Part shown: positions 53,001 to 61,494 of the stretch, piece after piece
Layout of the letters: each line of letters opens with the position of its first letter
Numbering within the stretch: position 1 is the stretch's first letter
Assembly (NCBI GenBank): GCA_027484685.1
Contig: JAIXSO010000032.1
Location: 62,001 to 126,000 of the forward strand
Length of the DNA stretch: 64,000 bases
Reading direction: 5' to 3'
Source: Bacteroidota bacterium
GTDB taxonomy: Bacteria; Bacteroidota; Bacteroidia; UKL13-3
Notes under the pieces: generated by a model
Told to the model about the DNA's origin: nothing
Database searches by the model: none
Seen by the model: only the letters and a program-made list of their open reading frames with translations
Made by a program: the position numbers and the translations under genes

Positions 53001-56000
53001 AAATGGAAATGGATGGGCACTGCAATTTAATGGAAGTAATAGTAATGTTCGTTTTTGGAGTAACAGTGCAGTAACTGTAAGTTCAACTTCTATAAAAGAT
53101 AATAATTGGCATCATTTAGCAGCTACTTTTGATGGTACAAATTATAAATTATATGTAGATGGAAGTTTAGAAAATACAGTTCCTTCAAGTACTGCTCCAA
53201 TTACTAATAATTCAAATTTGGTAATTGCTAATTTAAATTCAGGTAACGCTAATTTTAAAGGTTTAATTGATGAAGTTAGAATTTGGAATACAGCTAGAAC
53301 TCAAACACAAATTCAATCAAATAGAAATAAGGATTTAGTAGGAAATGAATCGGGTTTAGTTACATATTATAATATGGAATACAATGTTGGCACATCGTTA
53401 TTAAAAGATATGACCACAAATACCAATAATGGAGCACTGAACAATATGAATGGTTTAACTAGTTGGGTTAATCCTGGTGCCGTTAATTCTACCATTACCT
53501 ATGTTTGGAATTTTGGTGACTTTACTTCAAGCACTAGTAAAACTCCTTCAAAAACTTATTCAGCTCCTGGAACCTATACAGTTTCATTAGGCTCATACGA
53601 TAAAAATGGTTGCCCTAACTTTGTGAATAAAACAATTAAAGTTAGTCAAGTAAGTTATACTATTGTAAAAAATAATATAAACTGTAGAGGTACCAATAAT
53701 GGTTCTATTTCAATAACTCCTACTGGTGGTATTGCTCCATATACTTATTCAATTAATAATGGTGTTACATATTTATCAGGTTCTGAATTTACGTCATTAG
53801 CTGCTGGCAGTTACCAAGTAATTGTTAAAGATTCAATTGGTTGTACATCAACCATGCAAAATATTTCAATTACTGAACCTGCTTTTGCATTATCTTACAC
53901 AGTTACTAACAATAGTCCTATTTGTGCCAATGCAAATACAGGAACTATCTCTATTTCAGGCAATGGAGGTACAAGTCCTTACCAATATTCAAGAAATGCT
54001 GGTATTGCATACCAATCAGCTAATTCATTTGAATCGTTAGTAGCTGGAAATTATACCATAAGAGTGAGAGATGCAAATAATTGTGTTGCTGCAGATCAAG
54101 TAATAACCATAATTGATGTAGATACCACAAAACCTGTATTTACCTCTTGTCCTTCAAATATTGTTGTAAATGCTGGAGCAAATTGTAACGCTACTGTTAC
54201 TTATTCAGCTCCAACTGCCACCGATAATTGTAAAACACCAAGCATTATTTTAACGCAAGGCTTAGCAAGTGGTTCAGTTTTCCCTAAAGGTGTTACTACA
54301 GTAAGTTACTTAGCTAATGATAGCAATGGAAATACAAGAACTTGTACCTTTACCGTAACTGTTAACGATGCAAGCGCGCCAACTGTTATTACACGTAATA
54401 TAAATTTACCTTTAAATGGTTCAGGTACCGCTACCATTACTGCAAGTCAAATAAACAATGGCTCATTCGATAATTGTGGTATTGATAGTATAAAAGTTTA
54501 TCCAAGCAGTTTTACTTGCGCTAACAAAGGCAATAACACTATTACATTATGGGTTAGAGATACTACGGGAAATATTGCAACTGCCTCAGCAAATGTCAAT
54601 GTTCAGGATTTAACTCCACCTGTATTGGTTTGTAAGCCCGATACCATTGTATTAGATGGTAATGGAAATGCAAGTATTTCTTCAGTTTCTGAATTAACAC
54701 AAACTTTAACCGATAATTGTGGTATAACAAGTACCAATATTTCAAAAACTACTTTTAATACATCTAATATTGGTTCAAATAATGTAATAGTTACCGCTTA
54801 TGATGCTGTAGGCAATAGTTCAACTTGTTCTACCACTGTTGTTGTTGTGGAACCATCACCAACTGCAATTTGTCGTAACATAACTATTTACTTGAATAGT
54901 GCTGGCTCAGCAAGCATTACTCCTGCTGATATTGATAATGGAAGTAATAGTGCTATTGGAATTTCAAATAGAACTGTAAGTAAGAGCACATTTAATTGTA
55001 GCAATATTGGAAATAACTACGATACTTTAACTGTTTATAATTCATTTAACAGAAGTGCTTATTGTGTTGCTATGGTTACTGTGCTTGATACCATCAAGCC
55101 AATTGTGAGTACACAAAATATCAATATTCAATTAAACAGTAGCGGTACAGCATCAATTACACCAAATCAAATAAACAATGGTTCAAGCGATGCTTGTGGA
55201 ATTTTTAGTTATTCAGTTTCTCCTAATACTTTTAATAGTTCAAATATAGGAGCAAATACAGTAACTTTAACAGTAACCGATAATAATGGAAATGTAAATA
55301 CAGCCGCAGCAACTGTTAATGTATTTGATACCATTAAACCAACTGTAATAACTCAAAACATTACAGTTTACTTAGATACTTTAGGCCAAGTTTCAATTAC
55401 TCCAAACGATGTTAACAATGGTTCGAGCGACAACTGTTCTATAGCTAATTTATCATTGAATAAATCATCTTTCAATTGTTCAAACTTTGGAAACAATACA
55501 GTTATTTTAACAGTAACTGATGTTAACGGAAATAGCGCTTCTGATTCTGCAATCGTAAATGTAGTTGCTCCAAACGGTTTACCAACATTTACATCTTCTA
55601 AATTATCTTACAATGGAGTTGATTTATCGTGTTTTGGTGTAAGCGATGGACAAATAACAATCACTGCTTCTTCAGGAACTAGTCCATACACTTTTTCAAA
55701 AAATAATGGTACTAGCTATCAATCAAGTAATGTATTTGCTGGATTATCGGAAGATACTTATACAATTATGGTAAAAGATGCAATTGGTTGTGTTTCATCA
55801 ACTACAAATATTGCTATTAATCAAACAACTCCTTTAAGTGGAACCGCAAGTACCAACTCTCCTATTTGTGCTTTAACCCAATTAGATTTAGATGCTACTA
55901 TAAATGGTGGAACTGGTGCTAGAACTTATTCTTGGACAGGACCAAACAATTATGTAAGTGATACCACCAATTCTATTGCTAGAATAGTTAGTACCAGTGC

Positions 56001-59000
56001 TACACTTGACATGAATGGTGTTTATACTTTAAAAGTAACTGATGCCAATAATTGTGTTTATAATCCTTCAATCAATGTAGTGGTAAATCCGATTCCAACA
56101 GCAACAGTTTTAGGAGATAATTCAGTTTGTAAAAATGCTCCTTACCCTACTGTTACATTTATTGGTGCTAATGGAACTGCTCCTTATACTTTTATTTATT
56201 CAGTAAATGGCGATTTTGATACTGTTTCAACCGTTTCAGGTGATACTGTTACCATTTTAGCTCCAACCGATATGGCAGGATTTTACACTTATAAATTATT
56301 AAGTGTGCAAGATTCAAGTTCGACTAGATGTGTAGGCGGTGCTTCTGATTCAATCATAATTGAAGTAAGACCAAAACCAATTTTAGTATCTACTGCTGCT
56401 CCTATTGCCAATACCATTTGCGAAGGAACATCCACTACATTATCCTGCACTAACTCAACCACAACTTTAGGAACGCCTAATTATGTGGTAGCTGAAAATA
56501 ATGATTTCTCAACTTCGGTTGGAAGTAATTGGAGTTTCTCAACGGTTAGTCCAGTTAATGTGCCTGCTATCAAAACATTCAATGGTCAAAAAGTATTGGG
56601 TTATTTAGGCAATCAGCAAGCTACTTATAGTTTAAGCAATTTGGCTGCTCACGATTCAATTACGGTTGACTTTGATTTATACATTCACGATACTTGGGAT
56701 GGTAACAGCTCTTTTAACGGGCCTGATGTATGGAAAATGAAAATTGACAACAATACCATTATCAATACTACTTTCTCTAACTTACAGTGGGGTCCAGCTG
56801 ATCAAGCTTATCCTAATAATATTCCAGCGGTTAACCCTCGTTACGCTGGTTCTGTTGCCAATAATTTACCAGCAGCTTGTAATTTAGGTGGTGGTTCGCC
56901 TTCTACTAAATACCATATCTCAAGAACTGTAGCTCATACTGCTACTACTTTTAGTTTGGTGTTAGAAGCTTTAGGTTTAGAAAATTTATGTAACGAAAGT
57001 TGGTCAATCGATAACTTTAATGTGGCTTATCGTTATATTCCTGCTTCTACTAATTTTGTTTGGAATAGCCCTGCTAGCAATAGCAATGCCATTACAGTTT
57101 CGCCTTTTGTAAATACTTATTATGTAGCTACTTTAGGTACTTGTGCTGATTCTATTCAAATCATTGTTAATCCTACTCCTAGAGCTGATTTTACCATTAA
57201 CAAAGCTGACCAATGTTTAGCTGGTAATAACTTTAACTTTACCAACAATTCAACGTTAGCTGGTGGTGGTGCTATGACTTATTTATGGACCATGAATGGT
57301 GCTAGCGATACATTAGCTACTTCAACTGATGTTACAGCAAATAGCTATTCGGCTAACGGAAGTTATAATGTTAGTTTAGTGGCTACTTCGGTAGTTGGTA
57401 ATTGTTCTGATTACAGAGGTGTTAAATCAAAAGCAGTTAGTGTTAATCCTCCTGCTACTATTACAGCTTCTGTTCCTAATCCAATTTGTGCGGGTACTGT
57501 AGTTCGTTTAACTGCTAACCAAGTTTCTGGTAGTCAAAATGCCATTGCTTACAGCAATTTATATAGCAATAATTTTGAATCTGCTATTGGTTCTCAATTT
57601 ACTTTCTCTACTGATAGTTTATTAAACGTTCCAACTATTCAAACTTACAATGGTCAAAAAGTATTGGGTTATTTAGCTAACCAACAAATTATTTTTAACC
57701 AAGCTAGTTTACCTACTCACGATTTTGTTAAAGTTGATTTTGATTTATACATTCACGATTCGTGGGATGGCAATGATTTGTTTGTGGGTCAAGACAAATG
57801 GAAAATGACGGTGAATGGTAATAATGTAATCAATACCACCTTCTCTAATTTTGCTTACAGAACACAAGCTTATCCTGGTGATTTACCAACTGTTAATGCT
57901 AGCACTACCGAAGCTGTAGCTACTAACTTACCTAATGTGTGTAATTTAGGTGGTGGTGCTCCTTCTACTAAATATCATATTTCAAAAACCATTCCTCATA
58001 CTGCCAATAACTTAAACATTGTTTTAGAGGCTTTAGGATTAGAAGAACTATGTAACGAAAGTTGGTCAATTGATAACTTTAACATTCAAACCGGAACCAA
58101 TGCTACTGAACCTGTTTTAACCAATGCTTGCAATGGAATTGGCAATACTTCAATAGCTTGGACAGGTGGTTCATTAAACAACGATTCAACTTGTTATGTG
58201 GATGTGGCTCCTGATTCAACTAAAGCTTACACAGTAGCTATTGGTGGTTGTTCAAGTCAAACTTATAGCATTAATGTAAGTACCACTCCTGCCCCAGCAT
58301 TTAGTTTAAGCAATGGCACTTGTAGCAAAACGGTAACATTTACCAATGACAACATTGAAGCTGGTGCAACTTATACTTGGAACTTTGGCGATAATTCACC
58401 TGAATATGTAGGCGAAACTGCTCCTGACCATGTGTATGCTAATGGGACTTATACAGTAACTTTAACTGCTCAATTTGGTGCCAATTGCTCAAGAGTTATT
58501 ACCAAAAACATCAGCATTTCTGATATTCCTACTGCTAGCTTTACTTTTGTTACGGGTGTAGGTTGTGGTAATAATGTTCAGTTTACCAATACCTCAACCA
58601 TACCAACGGGTAGCACTGCTAGTTACCTATGGAGTTTTGGTGAAACACCAACTCCTACTACATCAACAGCTAAAAATCCTCTGAAAAACTACAATAGCAA
58701 TGGTACTTACGATGTTACTTTAACAGTAACTTCAGGCACCGGATGTTTTGCTAGTTCTACCGTATCAGTTAATGCTGTTTCAGCTTTAATTGGCAGCCAA
58801 GCTATTTTCAATGCAACTGTTGAAGGCAATTGTGGTAACAAATTAGTTACGGTAAATAATTCTACTGGTAGCAATAACCAATACTTATGGAACTTTGGCG
58901 ATGGCAATACTTCGAGCGATGTAGCGCCAACTCATTATTATGTAGATGGTGGTGCTAAAACTGTTACCTTAACCATTGTTAATGGAATTGGTTGTGCTAC

Positions 59001-59691
59001 TGTTGCTTCGCAAATTGTAAATATTTCTGATAATTCAGGAAGCTTTGGTCGTGTAGGAATTGATTTCTCTATCTCGCCTTCGGCTACTCAAGTATTGTTA
59101 GGTAATGACTTTGCATTTACACCTTCGTTTAACAATAGCAATACCAACAATCCTCCTTTGTATTGTGCTGGCGCTCCTACTTGGACTTATGGCGACAATA
59201 CTGGTTCTAACAATACCTATATTTACAGCAAAAAATATGCTGCTGCTGGTGTGTATACCGTTAAAATTGTTCAAGCAACTACCAATACAGGTTGTTATGC
59301 TGAAGCAAGCAAAACTGTTACTGTATTGCCTAATCCACTTATTGTTTCTAATAACCCAATTGAATTTAAAGACAATCAAGTTTTGATTTCGGAAAATGCT
59401 AAAACTGGTGTTAGTAAATTAGAAAATACGTCTGCTGATATTTCAATGTATCCTAACCCTAACAAAGGTTCGTTTAAAGTTGAATTACATAACTTAAAAG
59501 TTAATAACGGACAATTGGTTATTGTAGATATGATTGGAAGAGAAATTTTTAAAACCAATTACAATGTAAAATCAAACAACGATATCATTGAAATTAACCT
59601 TTCTGGTGTTGCTGCTGGTACTTACAATTTGGTATTAAACTCAAATGGTATTACACAAGCTAGAAAATCGTTTGTTATCATTGCTGAATAA
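47077..59691 (+). CDS. Giant T9SS-secreted multidomain adhesin
   Basis: A 4204-residue surface protein with a signal peptide (residues 1-32). Domains in order: four modules starting YYWVGGSGSW-like at residues 36, 675, 1085 and 1486, each with Asn/Thr-rich beta-helix-like repeats; a SprB-type repeat (about 1830-1895); a LamG-like domain (1927-2110, starting MGFDGNDDF); a PKD domain (VWNFGD near 2145); SprB repeats; a HYR domain (2349-2430); five Ig-like repeats of about 80 residues with ITxxxINNGSxDNCGI; two copies of a 185-residue domain; several PKD domains (YTWNFGDN, YLWSFGE, YLWNFGDG); and a type-A C-terminal sorting signal (PNPNKGSF at 4126). It is probably exported through the type IX system and attached to the surface, for adhesion or gliding. 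Confidence 0.93.
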   Translation: MISNLQTKTQTKFKAILLVLVLLFAANVSKAADYYWVGGSGSWTSPSTHWATTSGGSVFYSSVPSQFDRVIFDANSFSASGQEVVMNSEGFCLEFRSKDVRSGVKFTSTKQLNVYNGFSIDSNLIFNQTGFLNILAGGFTIGKNTSFTINGNLTLSAGNFTVKTGSTYTFNNGTLQINNGNVNIERQSTFYQNGTFNITTGNFNLASRTTYTQYGDMNMNNGSFTMGDSITWTKNNSINQNRGDFRIGSDNNFYINGGNILNDVSGDFYIGARTTFAPNCCTTRTSGRFIFDSTSIINTNSHIQIGIGNLVLDSGMRWTCGGQLFLQNGSLIVKAGARFTQSNNTIITGSLDLDAAAIVSGSTQYYMRGTGTGLYVKSGNRDLRRMQFDGSNGQYTFMDDVTLSADGIFMYGAGNSINFNGKKVNVQRFYQWDGNAFTIDLTGTDTINVKNEFRIYSSVNLIGNPVIYFNGTNDFSFNSNNNKVFDKVYMRAQNTGGSQIQFQSISKIKSAEIVASGAQSLYFENVSINNFNANYLQNVTTTVNTQFSGGATIDTLNITSLFNIKTNLITNGNNNLGRVNIPKLVQWTLQANNTQTLVSINPLNGNCGSEILINSNTPGTFGIISMATDTLKGNWLKIQDCKGQGGAVFLADNTVNFGNVIGWSINAIPPRDFYWVGGTGNWNDATHWSLTSGGTPVGCALPNKSDNVFFDSLSFSASNQSVNVNVNSDVNNFTIGNIIQGARFIGNSELSIYGSTTLNRKMSFEINNINFVSTDTIVKTIFTDSVKLRQVFFGRNTSSNNARWILLDNFNNNDHYLYFYYGKIITNGKNIRTYSFYAWDGGSKSVDWTGTDTVQVQHQFYANPNSFPWISNPKIVLFESTNHFYLFGGNHTFNDIIFNARNTGGTLVQIQENIIARDITVNAYGNQWMNLYSQFTARDFTFRYLNANNSNQLLDFQTNNPSTFRNVKIYGNGLQRPTVYFRYNTTADTLIFNTLNELFFQGGFTKTIKKYMSVQGACNNRFAFRCDGTNTAILADTGTILNADWVNMTNIKVQGVGTFTGTNILNLGGNIGWNINAVPTTNFYWVGGTGNWNDKNHWALTSGGTPGVCPIPSQTDNVFFDVNSFTAPNQTVSINSTANCLNMSWNNVNFPRIDGGSELNIYGSMTLDSKLSWQHGGWTYFRSNAVGNTLNTRGVTLTNTQFSGTGEWTLGGNLKATHVYVNSGSFISGGKTITLTGNFYCWTNNPTNINLVGTDTITVGNEFRVYNNNFTLNMGSAVVKFAGTNNFYFNGGNFTYSDIVFNADNTGNTTVQLEFNNTIRNLKINALGNQTVNLYGTSVYNDVTMLFRNSTNNNPIVNVHNSNTFNDMTITSIGTAGPYINLYNNNTYNNLIISGVGSRIFIGANRTQTVKDALALGSGGFPVFLQSTSQGTQGTISKPSGSVCMDYIWLRDIRATGGATFNAGATSVNLGNNTNWSFTSCAGYYWVGGTGNWSDYAHHWAYSSGGTIMHSTEPTQFDDVFFDANSFTTNGEVVTIDDPNPKTKNLSFASALYNPTITGTVNATEINVYGSLKLISNMNQNFTGTWNFKAANDSNDINTGGKTLQRINFIGGNNGQGGWVLQNNLTLNDSINLNNGRLRLNGKEVTTKYFNTSTTNTRILDLGSSIINIVDGEWNPSSLTNLTFIKGTSEIIVKGSSNSNFYGNGLTYNKVTFRPTTTMNSSLTGANTYAKLRFEGGVNVTLEPVIQNATAFEFSGSCAKQIGIQSSVIGTPSTFRQTSGTISGSFIKLKDNIATGGATFVANQSQDLGNNTGWSFSSAPSVSIATTSGLVNCSANNDGWAKVTVIQGKSPYTYLWSTNETTDSIARLIPGTYTVTVRDSNGCTATDAVSVTNLPSALAPVNWNASAYNVCQGTSINFTPNEVSTAMGFDGNDDFVSTPHSNVLNTTNLSVEAWVKADPSQLDFATIIDKGSDTTNGNGWALQFNGSNSNVRFWSNSAVTVSSTSIKDNNWHHLAATFDGTNYKLYVDGSLENTVPSSTAPITNNSNLVIANLNSGNANFKGLIDEVRIWNTARTQTQIQSNRNKDLVGNESGLVTYYNMEYNVGTSLLKDMTTNTNNGALNNMNGLTSWVNPGAVNSTITYVWNFGDFTSSTSKTPSKTYSAPGTYTVSLGSYDKNGCPNFVNKTIKVSQVSYTIVKNNINCRGTNNGSISITPTGGIAPYTYSINNGVTYLSGSEFTSLAAGSYQVIVKDSIGCTSTMQNISITEPAFALSYTVTNNSPICANANTGTISISGNGGTSPYQYSRNAGIAYQSANSFESLVAGNYTIRVRDANNCVAADQVITIIDVDTTKPVFTSCPSNIVVNAGANCNATVTYSAPTATDNCKTPSIILTQGLASGSVFPKGVTTVSYLANDSNGNTRTCTFTVTVNDASAPTVITRNINLPLNGSGTATITASQINNGSFDNCGIDSIKVYPSSFTCANKGNNTITLWVRDTTGNIATASANVNVQDLTPPVLVCKPDTIVLDGNGNASISSVSELTQTLTDNCGITSTNISKTTFNTSNIGSNNVIVTAYDAVGNSSTCSTTVVVVEPSPTAICRNITIYLNSAGSASITPADIDNGSNSAIGISNRTVSKSTFNCSNIGNNYDTLTVYNSFNRSAYCVAMVTVLDTIKPIVSTQNINIQLNSSGTASITPNQINNGSSDACGIFSYSVSPNTFNSSNIGANTVTLTVTDNNGNVNTAAATVNVFDTIKPTVITQNITVYLDTLGQVSITPNDVNNGSSDNCSIANLSLNKSSFNCSNFGNNTVILTVTDVNGNSASDSAIVNVVAPNGLPTFTSSKLSYNGVDLSCFGVSDGQITITASSGTSPYTFSKNNGTSYQSSNVFAGLSEDTYTIMVKDAIGCVSSTTNIAINQTTPLSGTASTNSPICALTQLDLDATINGGTGARTYSWTGPNNYVSDTTNSIARIVSTSATLDMNGVYTLKVTDANNCVYNPSINVVVNPIPTATVLGDNSVCKNAPYPTVTFIGANGTAPYTFIYSVNGDFDTVSTVSGDTVTILAPTDMAGFYTYKLLSVQDSSSTRCVGGASDSIIIEVRPKPILVSTAAPIANTICEGTSTTLSCTNSTTTLGTPNYVVAENNDFSTSVGSNWSFSTVSPVNVPAIKTFNGQKVLGYLGNQQATYSLSNLAAHDSITVDFDLYIHDTWDGNSSFNGPDVWKMKIDNNTIINTTFSNLQWGPADQAYPNNIPAVNPRYAGSVANNLPAACNLGGGSPSTKYHISRTVAHTATTFSLVLEALGLENLCNESWSIDNFNVAYRYIPASTNFVWNSPASNSNAITVSPFVNTYYVATLGTCADSIQIIVNPTPRADFTINKADQCLAGNNFNFTNNSTLAGGGAMTYLWTMNGASDTLATSTDVTANSYSANGSYNVSLVATSVVGNCSDYRGVKSKAVSVNPPATITASVPNPICAGTVVRLTANQVSGSQNAIAYSNLYSNNFESAIGSQFTFSTDSLLNVPTIQTYNGQKVLGYLANQQIIFNQASLPTHDFVKVDFDLYIHDSWDGNDLFVGQDKWKMTVNGNNVINTTFSNFAYRTQAYPGDLPTVNASTTEAVATNLPNVCNLGGGAPSTKYHISKTIPHTANNLNIVLEALGLEELCNESWSIDNFNIQTGTNATEPVLTNACNGIGNTSIAWTGGSLNNDSTCYVDVAPDSTKAYTVAIGGCSSQTYSINVSTTPAPAFSLSNGTCSKTVTFTNDNIEAGATYTWNFGDNSPEYVGETAPDHVYANGTYTVTLTAQFGANCSRVITKNISISDIPTASFTFVTGVGCGNNVQFTNTSTIPTGSTASYLWSFGETPTPTTSTAKNPLKNYNSNGTYDVTLTVTSGTGCFASSTVSVNAVSALIGSQAIFNATVEGNCGNKLVTVNNSTGSNNQYLWNFGDGNTSSDVAPTHYYVDGGAKTVTLTIVNGIGCATVASQIVNISDNSGSFGRVGIDFSISPSATQVLLGNDFAFTPSFNNSNTNNPPLYCAGAPTWTYGDNTGSNNTYIYSKKYAAAGVYTVKIVQATTNTGCYAEASKTVTVLPNPLIVSNNPIEFKDNQVLISENAKTGVSKLENTSADISMYPNPNKGSFKVELHNLKVNNGQLVIVDMIGREIFKTNYNVKSNNDIIEINLSGVAAGTYNLVLNSNGITQARKSFVIIAE
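56450..58130 (+). repeat. Duplicated ~185-residue domain inside the adhesin
   Basis: Two copies, about 56500-57030 and 57560-58095, share long near-identical stretches: NGQKVLGYL, VDFDLYIHD-WDGN, NLGGG-PSTKYHIS, VLEALGLE-LCNESWSIDNF. Each is inserted after an Ig-like start containing ICEGT or ICAGT. The nucleotide sequences also remain close, so the duplication is moderately recent. The fold is probably a beta sandwich that binds a ligand such as sugar, but that is inferred. Confidence 0.7.
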
Positions 59692-59712
59692 GCACTCATA
59701 AAACAAACCAAT

Positions 59713-59751
59713 AAAAAGCCCGTTGTAAAAAAATTACAACGGGCTTTTTTT
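59713..59751 (+). terminator. Terminator after the adhesin gene
   Basis: Stem GCCCGTTGTAA / TTACAACGGGC (11 bp, perfect) around five A residues, preceded by an A-run and followed by seven T residues. It is 22 bases past the stop codon and the strongest terminator in the window. Confidence 0.95.
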
Positions 59752-59788
59752 ATGAAAATTATTGGAATAATGGAAGTAATACTATCGC

Positions 59789-59872
59789 GGCAGACTGTAA
59801 GCGCAGACCATTGAGAGAGACCTACGTGTCTGCCCACACAATTTGTCCTCGGTTGGTGTCCTCACCAACCGA
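59789..59872. repeat. Palindromic repeat pair after the adhesin
   Basis: Two inverted repeats: GGCAGAC (59789-59795) with GTCTGCC (59828-59834), and the perfect 10-bp stem TCGGTTGGTG / CACCAACCGA (59849-59872) with loop TCCT. The block is richer in G and C than its surroundings. It resembles dispersed REP-type elements of Bacteroidota. It lies past the adhesin terminator, so it is not needed to end that transcript. Confidence 0.55.
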
Positions 59873-60047
59873 ATCATCGTTTGATGAATATCATAACCAC
59901 ATGTACAATTCATAACAAAAACCAAGTTATACTGTAAGCATCTTCTTGGCTATAACCAATTACTTTCCATTAGCTAGTCCTCTGTTCTATCACCAACTAA
60001 ACAAATAGTGGATTAGTGCATACAACAATCACGAGCACATTGAAATT

Positions 60048-60809
60048 CTATTTTCTATTGATAATACTTGCCATTGGTTGAGCAGTTGGCATTATAATAA
60101 GCTCATTTATGTTTACCCTAAATGGTCTGTTGACACAAAACCAAATGGCTTCAGCAATATCTGTGGCTACCAAATTCTCAAAACCTTCATATACTTTCTT
60201 CGCTTTTTCCTCATCGCCATGAAAACGAACAATGGAAAACTCAGTTTCAACAGCACCAGGATGTATGGCTGTAACTTTCACACCAAAAGGAGCCAATTCT
60301 ATACGCATACCTTTGCTCAAAGCATCAACAGCATGTTTGGTAGCACAATATACATTTCCATTGGTATAAACCTCTTTACCCGCTATTGAACCAATATTTA
60401 TTACATGTCCGATACCTTTATTTTTAAAAATTGGCAAAATGTATTTAGAAACATACAATAAACCTTTTACATTGGTATCTATCATAGCCTCCCAATCGTT
60501 CAAATCACCATCATAAATTGGAGCTAAACCACTTGCCAAACCAGCATTATTAACCAACACATCTATATTCTGCCATTCAATTGGTAAACTTTCTATGGCA
60601 TTTTTTACTTCGGTATGGTTACGCACATCAAAAATTAAACAATAACAGTTTATACCATATTGCGATTTTAAATTTTCGGCTAATTTTTCAATTCTATCTT
60701 TTCTACGTGCATTTAGTATTAAACTATATCCATTTGCAGCTAAAATTTGTGCAGTGGCTTCGCCTATTCCTGCAGATGCGCCTGTAATAAATGCTATTTT
60801 GTTAATCAT
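60048..60809 (-). CDS. Short-chain dehydrogenase/reductase (YdfG-like)
   Basis: A 253-residue classical SDR. The Rossmann motif TGASAGIGEATA starts at residue 9, NNAG follows near residue 87, and the catalytic Ser (NIGSIAG) and Tyr-x3-Lys (YCATK) are present with FGVKVTAIHPGAVETEF afterwards. The pattern is closest to YdfG-type enzymes that oxidise serine or 3-hydroxy acids with NADP+. Substrate is not proven. It diverges from the DUF421 gene and ends in the palindrome-rich gap. Confidence 0.92.
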   Translation of the reverse strand: MINKIAFITGASAGIGEATAQILAANGYSLILNARRKDRIEKLAENLKSQYGINCYCLIFDVRNHTEVKNAIESLPIEWQNIDVLVNNAGLASGLAPIYDGDLNDWEAMIDTNVKGLLYVSKYILPIFKNKGIGHVINIGSIAGKEVYTNGNVYCATKHAVDALSKGMRIELAPFGVKVTAIHPGAVETEFSIVRFHGDEEKAKKVYEGFENLVATDIAEAIWFCVNRPFRVNINELIIMPTAQPMASIINRK

Positions 60810-60824
60810 TTTTATGTATGTTTG
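60798..60824 (+). promoter_or_regulatory. Candidate promoter for the DUF421 gene
   Basis: TTTG (60798-60801) and TATGTTTG (60817-60824) lie 15 bases apart, fitting the -33/-7 pattern of Bacteroidota with a slightly short spacer. The start would be about 40 bases before the DUF421 ATG. The -33 element lies within the first codons of the divergent SDR gene. Confidence 0.4.
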
Positions 60825-60868
60825 GGCTGCAAATTAAACAATAACTAAATACAATTTATAAAAACACT

Positions 60869-61384
60869 ATGGACGTATATTTGAATATCATACTTCGCTC
60901 GTTGGCTGTTTACGTTTTTATTATTTTAGCCATTAGGTTATTTGGAAAAAAAGAACTTTCGCAATTGAGCATTACCGATTTGGTGTTGATTTTATTGATT
61001 AGTAATGCGGTTCAAAATGCAATGGTTGGCCCCGATTCATCACTTTCAGGTGGACTAGTAGCTGCTTTAACATTATTTGTTTTGAATTATTTAATAAAAA
61101 TAGTGTCGTTTAAAAGCAAAATATTCAGCAAGGTTTTAGAAGGCGAACCTGTTATGTTGGTATATAAAGGTTTTGTGAAAAACAAAAATCTACAAAATCA
61201 AAAAATAACCATTGAAGAATTGGAAGCTGTAGCTCGCGAGCATGGCGTAAAAAATATAAAAGATGCCGAACTGATTATGCTTGAAAAAGATGGTAGCATC
61301 AGTGTAATATCAAAAGAGTTAAAAAATCAAACCATACATAAGCGCAAACGCCTTAAAAAATATGGAGATAAAAGTATAGGCTAA
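60869..61384 (+). CDS. DUF421 membrane protein (YetF-like)
   Basis: 171 residues with three membrane helices in the first 85 residues (VFIILAIRLFGKKELSQL, then ITDLVLILLISNAVQNAMVG), followed by a cytoplasmic domain with GEPVMLVYKGFV and DAELIMLEKDGSISVI. This is the DUF421/YetF layout; members are uncharacterised inner-membrane proteins, some linked to stress or sporulation in other phyla. Monocistronic, with its own terminator. Confidence 0.9.
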   Translation: MDVYLNIILRSLAVYVFIILAIRLFGKKELSQLSITDLVLILLISNAVQNAMVGPDSSLSGGLVAALTLFVLNYLIKIVSFKSKIFSKVLEGEPVMLVYKGFVKNKNLQNQKITIEELEAVAREHGVKNIKDAELIMLEKDGSISVISKELKNQTIHKRKRLKKYGDKSIG

Positions 61385-61406
61385 AACCAAACTGACCAAA
61401 ATTGAC

Positions 61407-61444
61407 GAAGGCTGCTTTAAACAAATAAAGCAGCCTTCTTTTTT
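61407..61444 (+). terminator. Terminator after the DUF421 gene
   Basis: Perfect 13-bp stem GAAGGCTGCTTTA / TAAAGCAGCCTTC with a 6-base loop and a run of six T residues, 22 bases past the stop. Confidence 0.93.
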
Positions 61445-61474
61445 AAGTATTTAAATATTTTTTTTCATTGTAAA

Positions 61475-61489
61475 GGCAATTTAATTGCC
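61475..61489. repeat. Short palindrome past the possible small gene
   Basis: GGCAATT-T-AATTGCC, a 7-bp inverted repeat with a single central base, six bases after the stop of the possible small minus-strand gene. It could act as a weak terminator or a protein-binding dyad. Confidence 0.4.
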
Positions 61490-61494
61490 AAAAA

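Larger units (their letters stand above)
59692..60047. other. Intergenic region with terminator and palindromes
   Basis: A 356-base gap between the adhesin and the convergent SDR gene. It contains a strong terminator (59713-59751), then a patch of higher G and C content with two inverted repeats (59789-59834 and 59849-59872). Past 59880 it is plain AT-rich sequence without any recognisable element. Confidence 0.7.
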
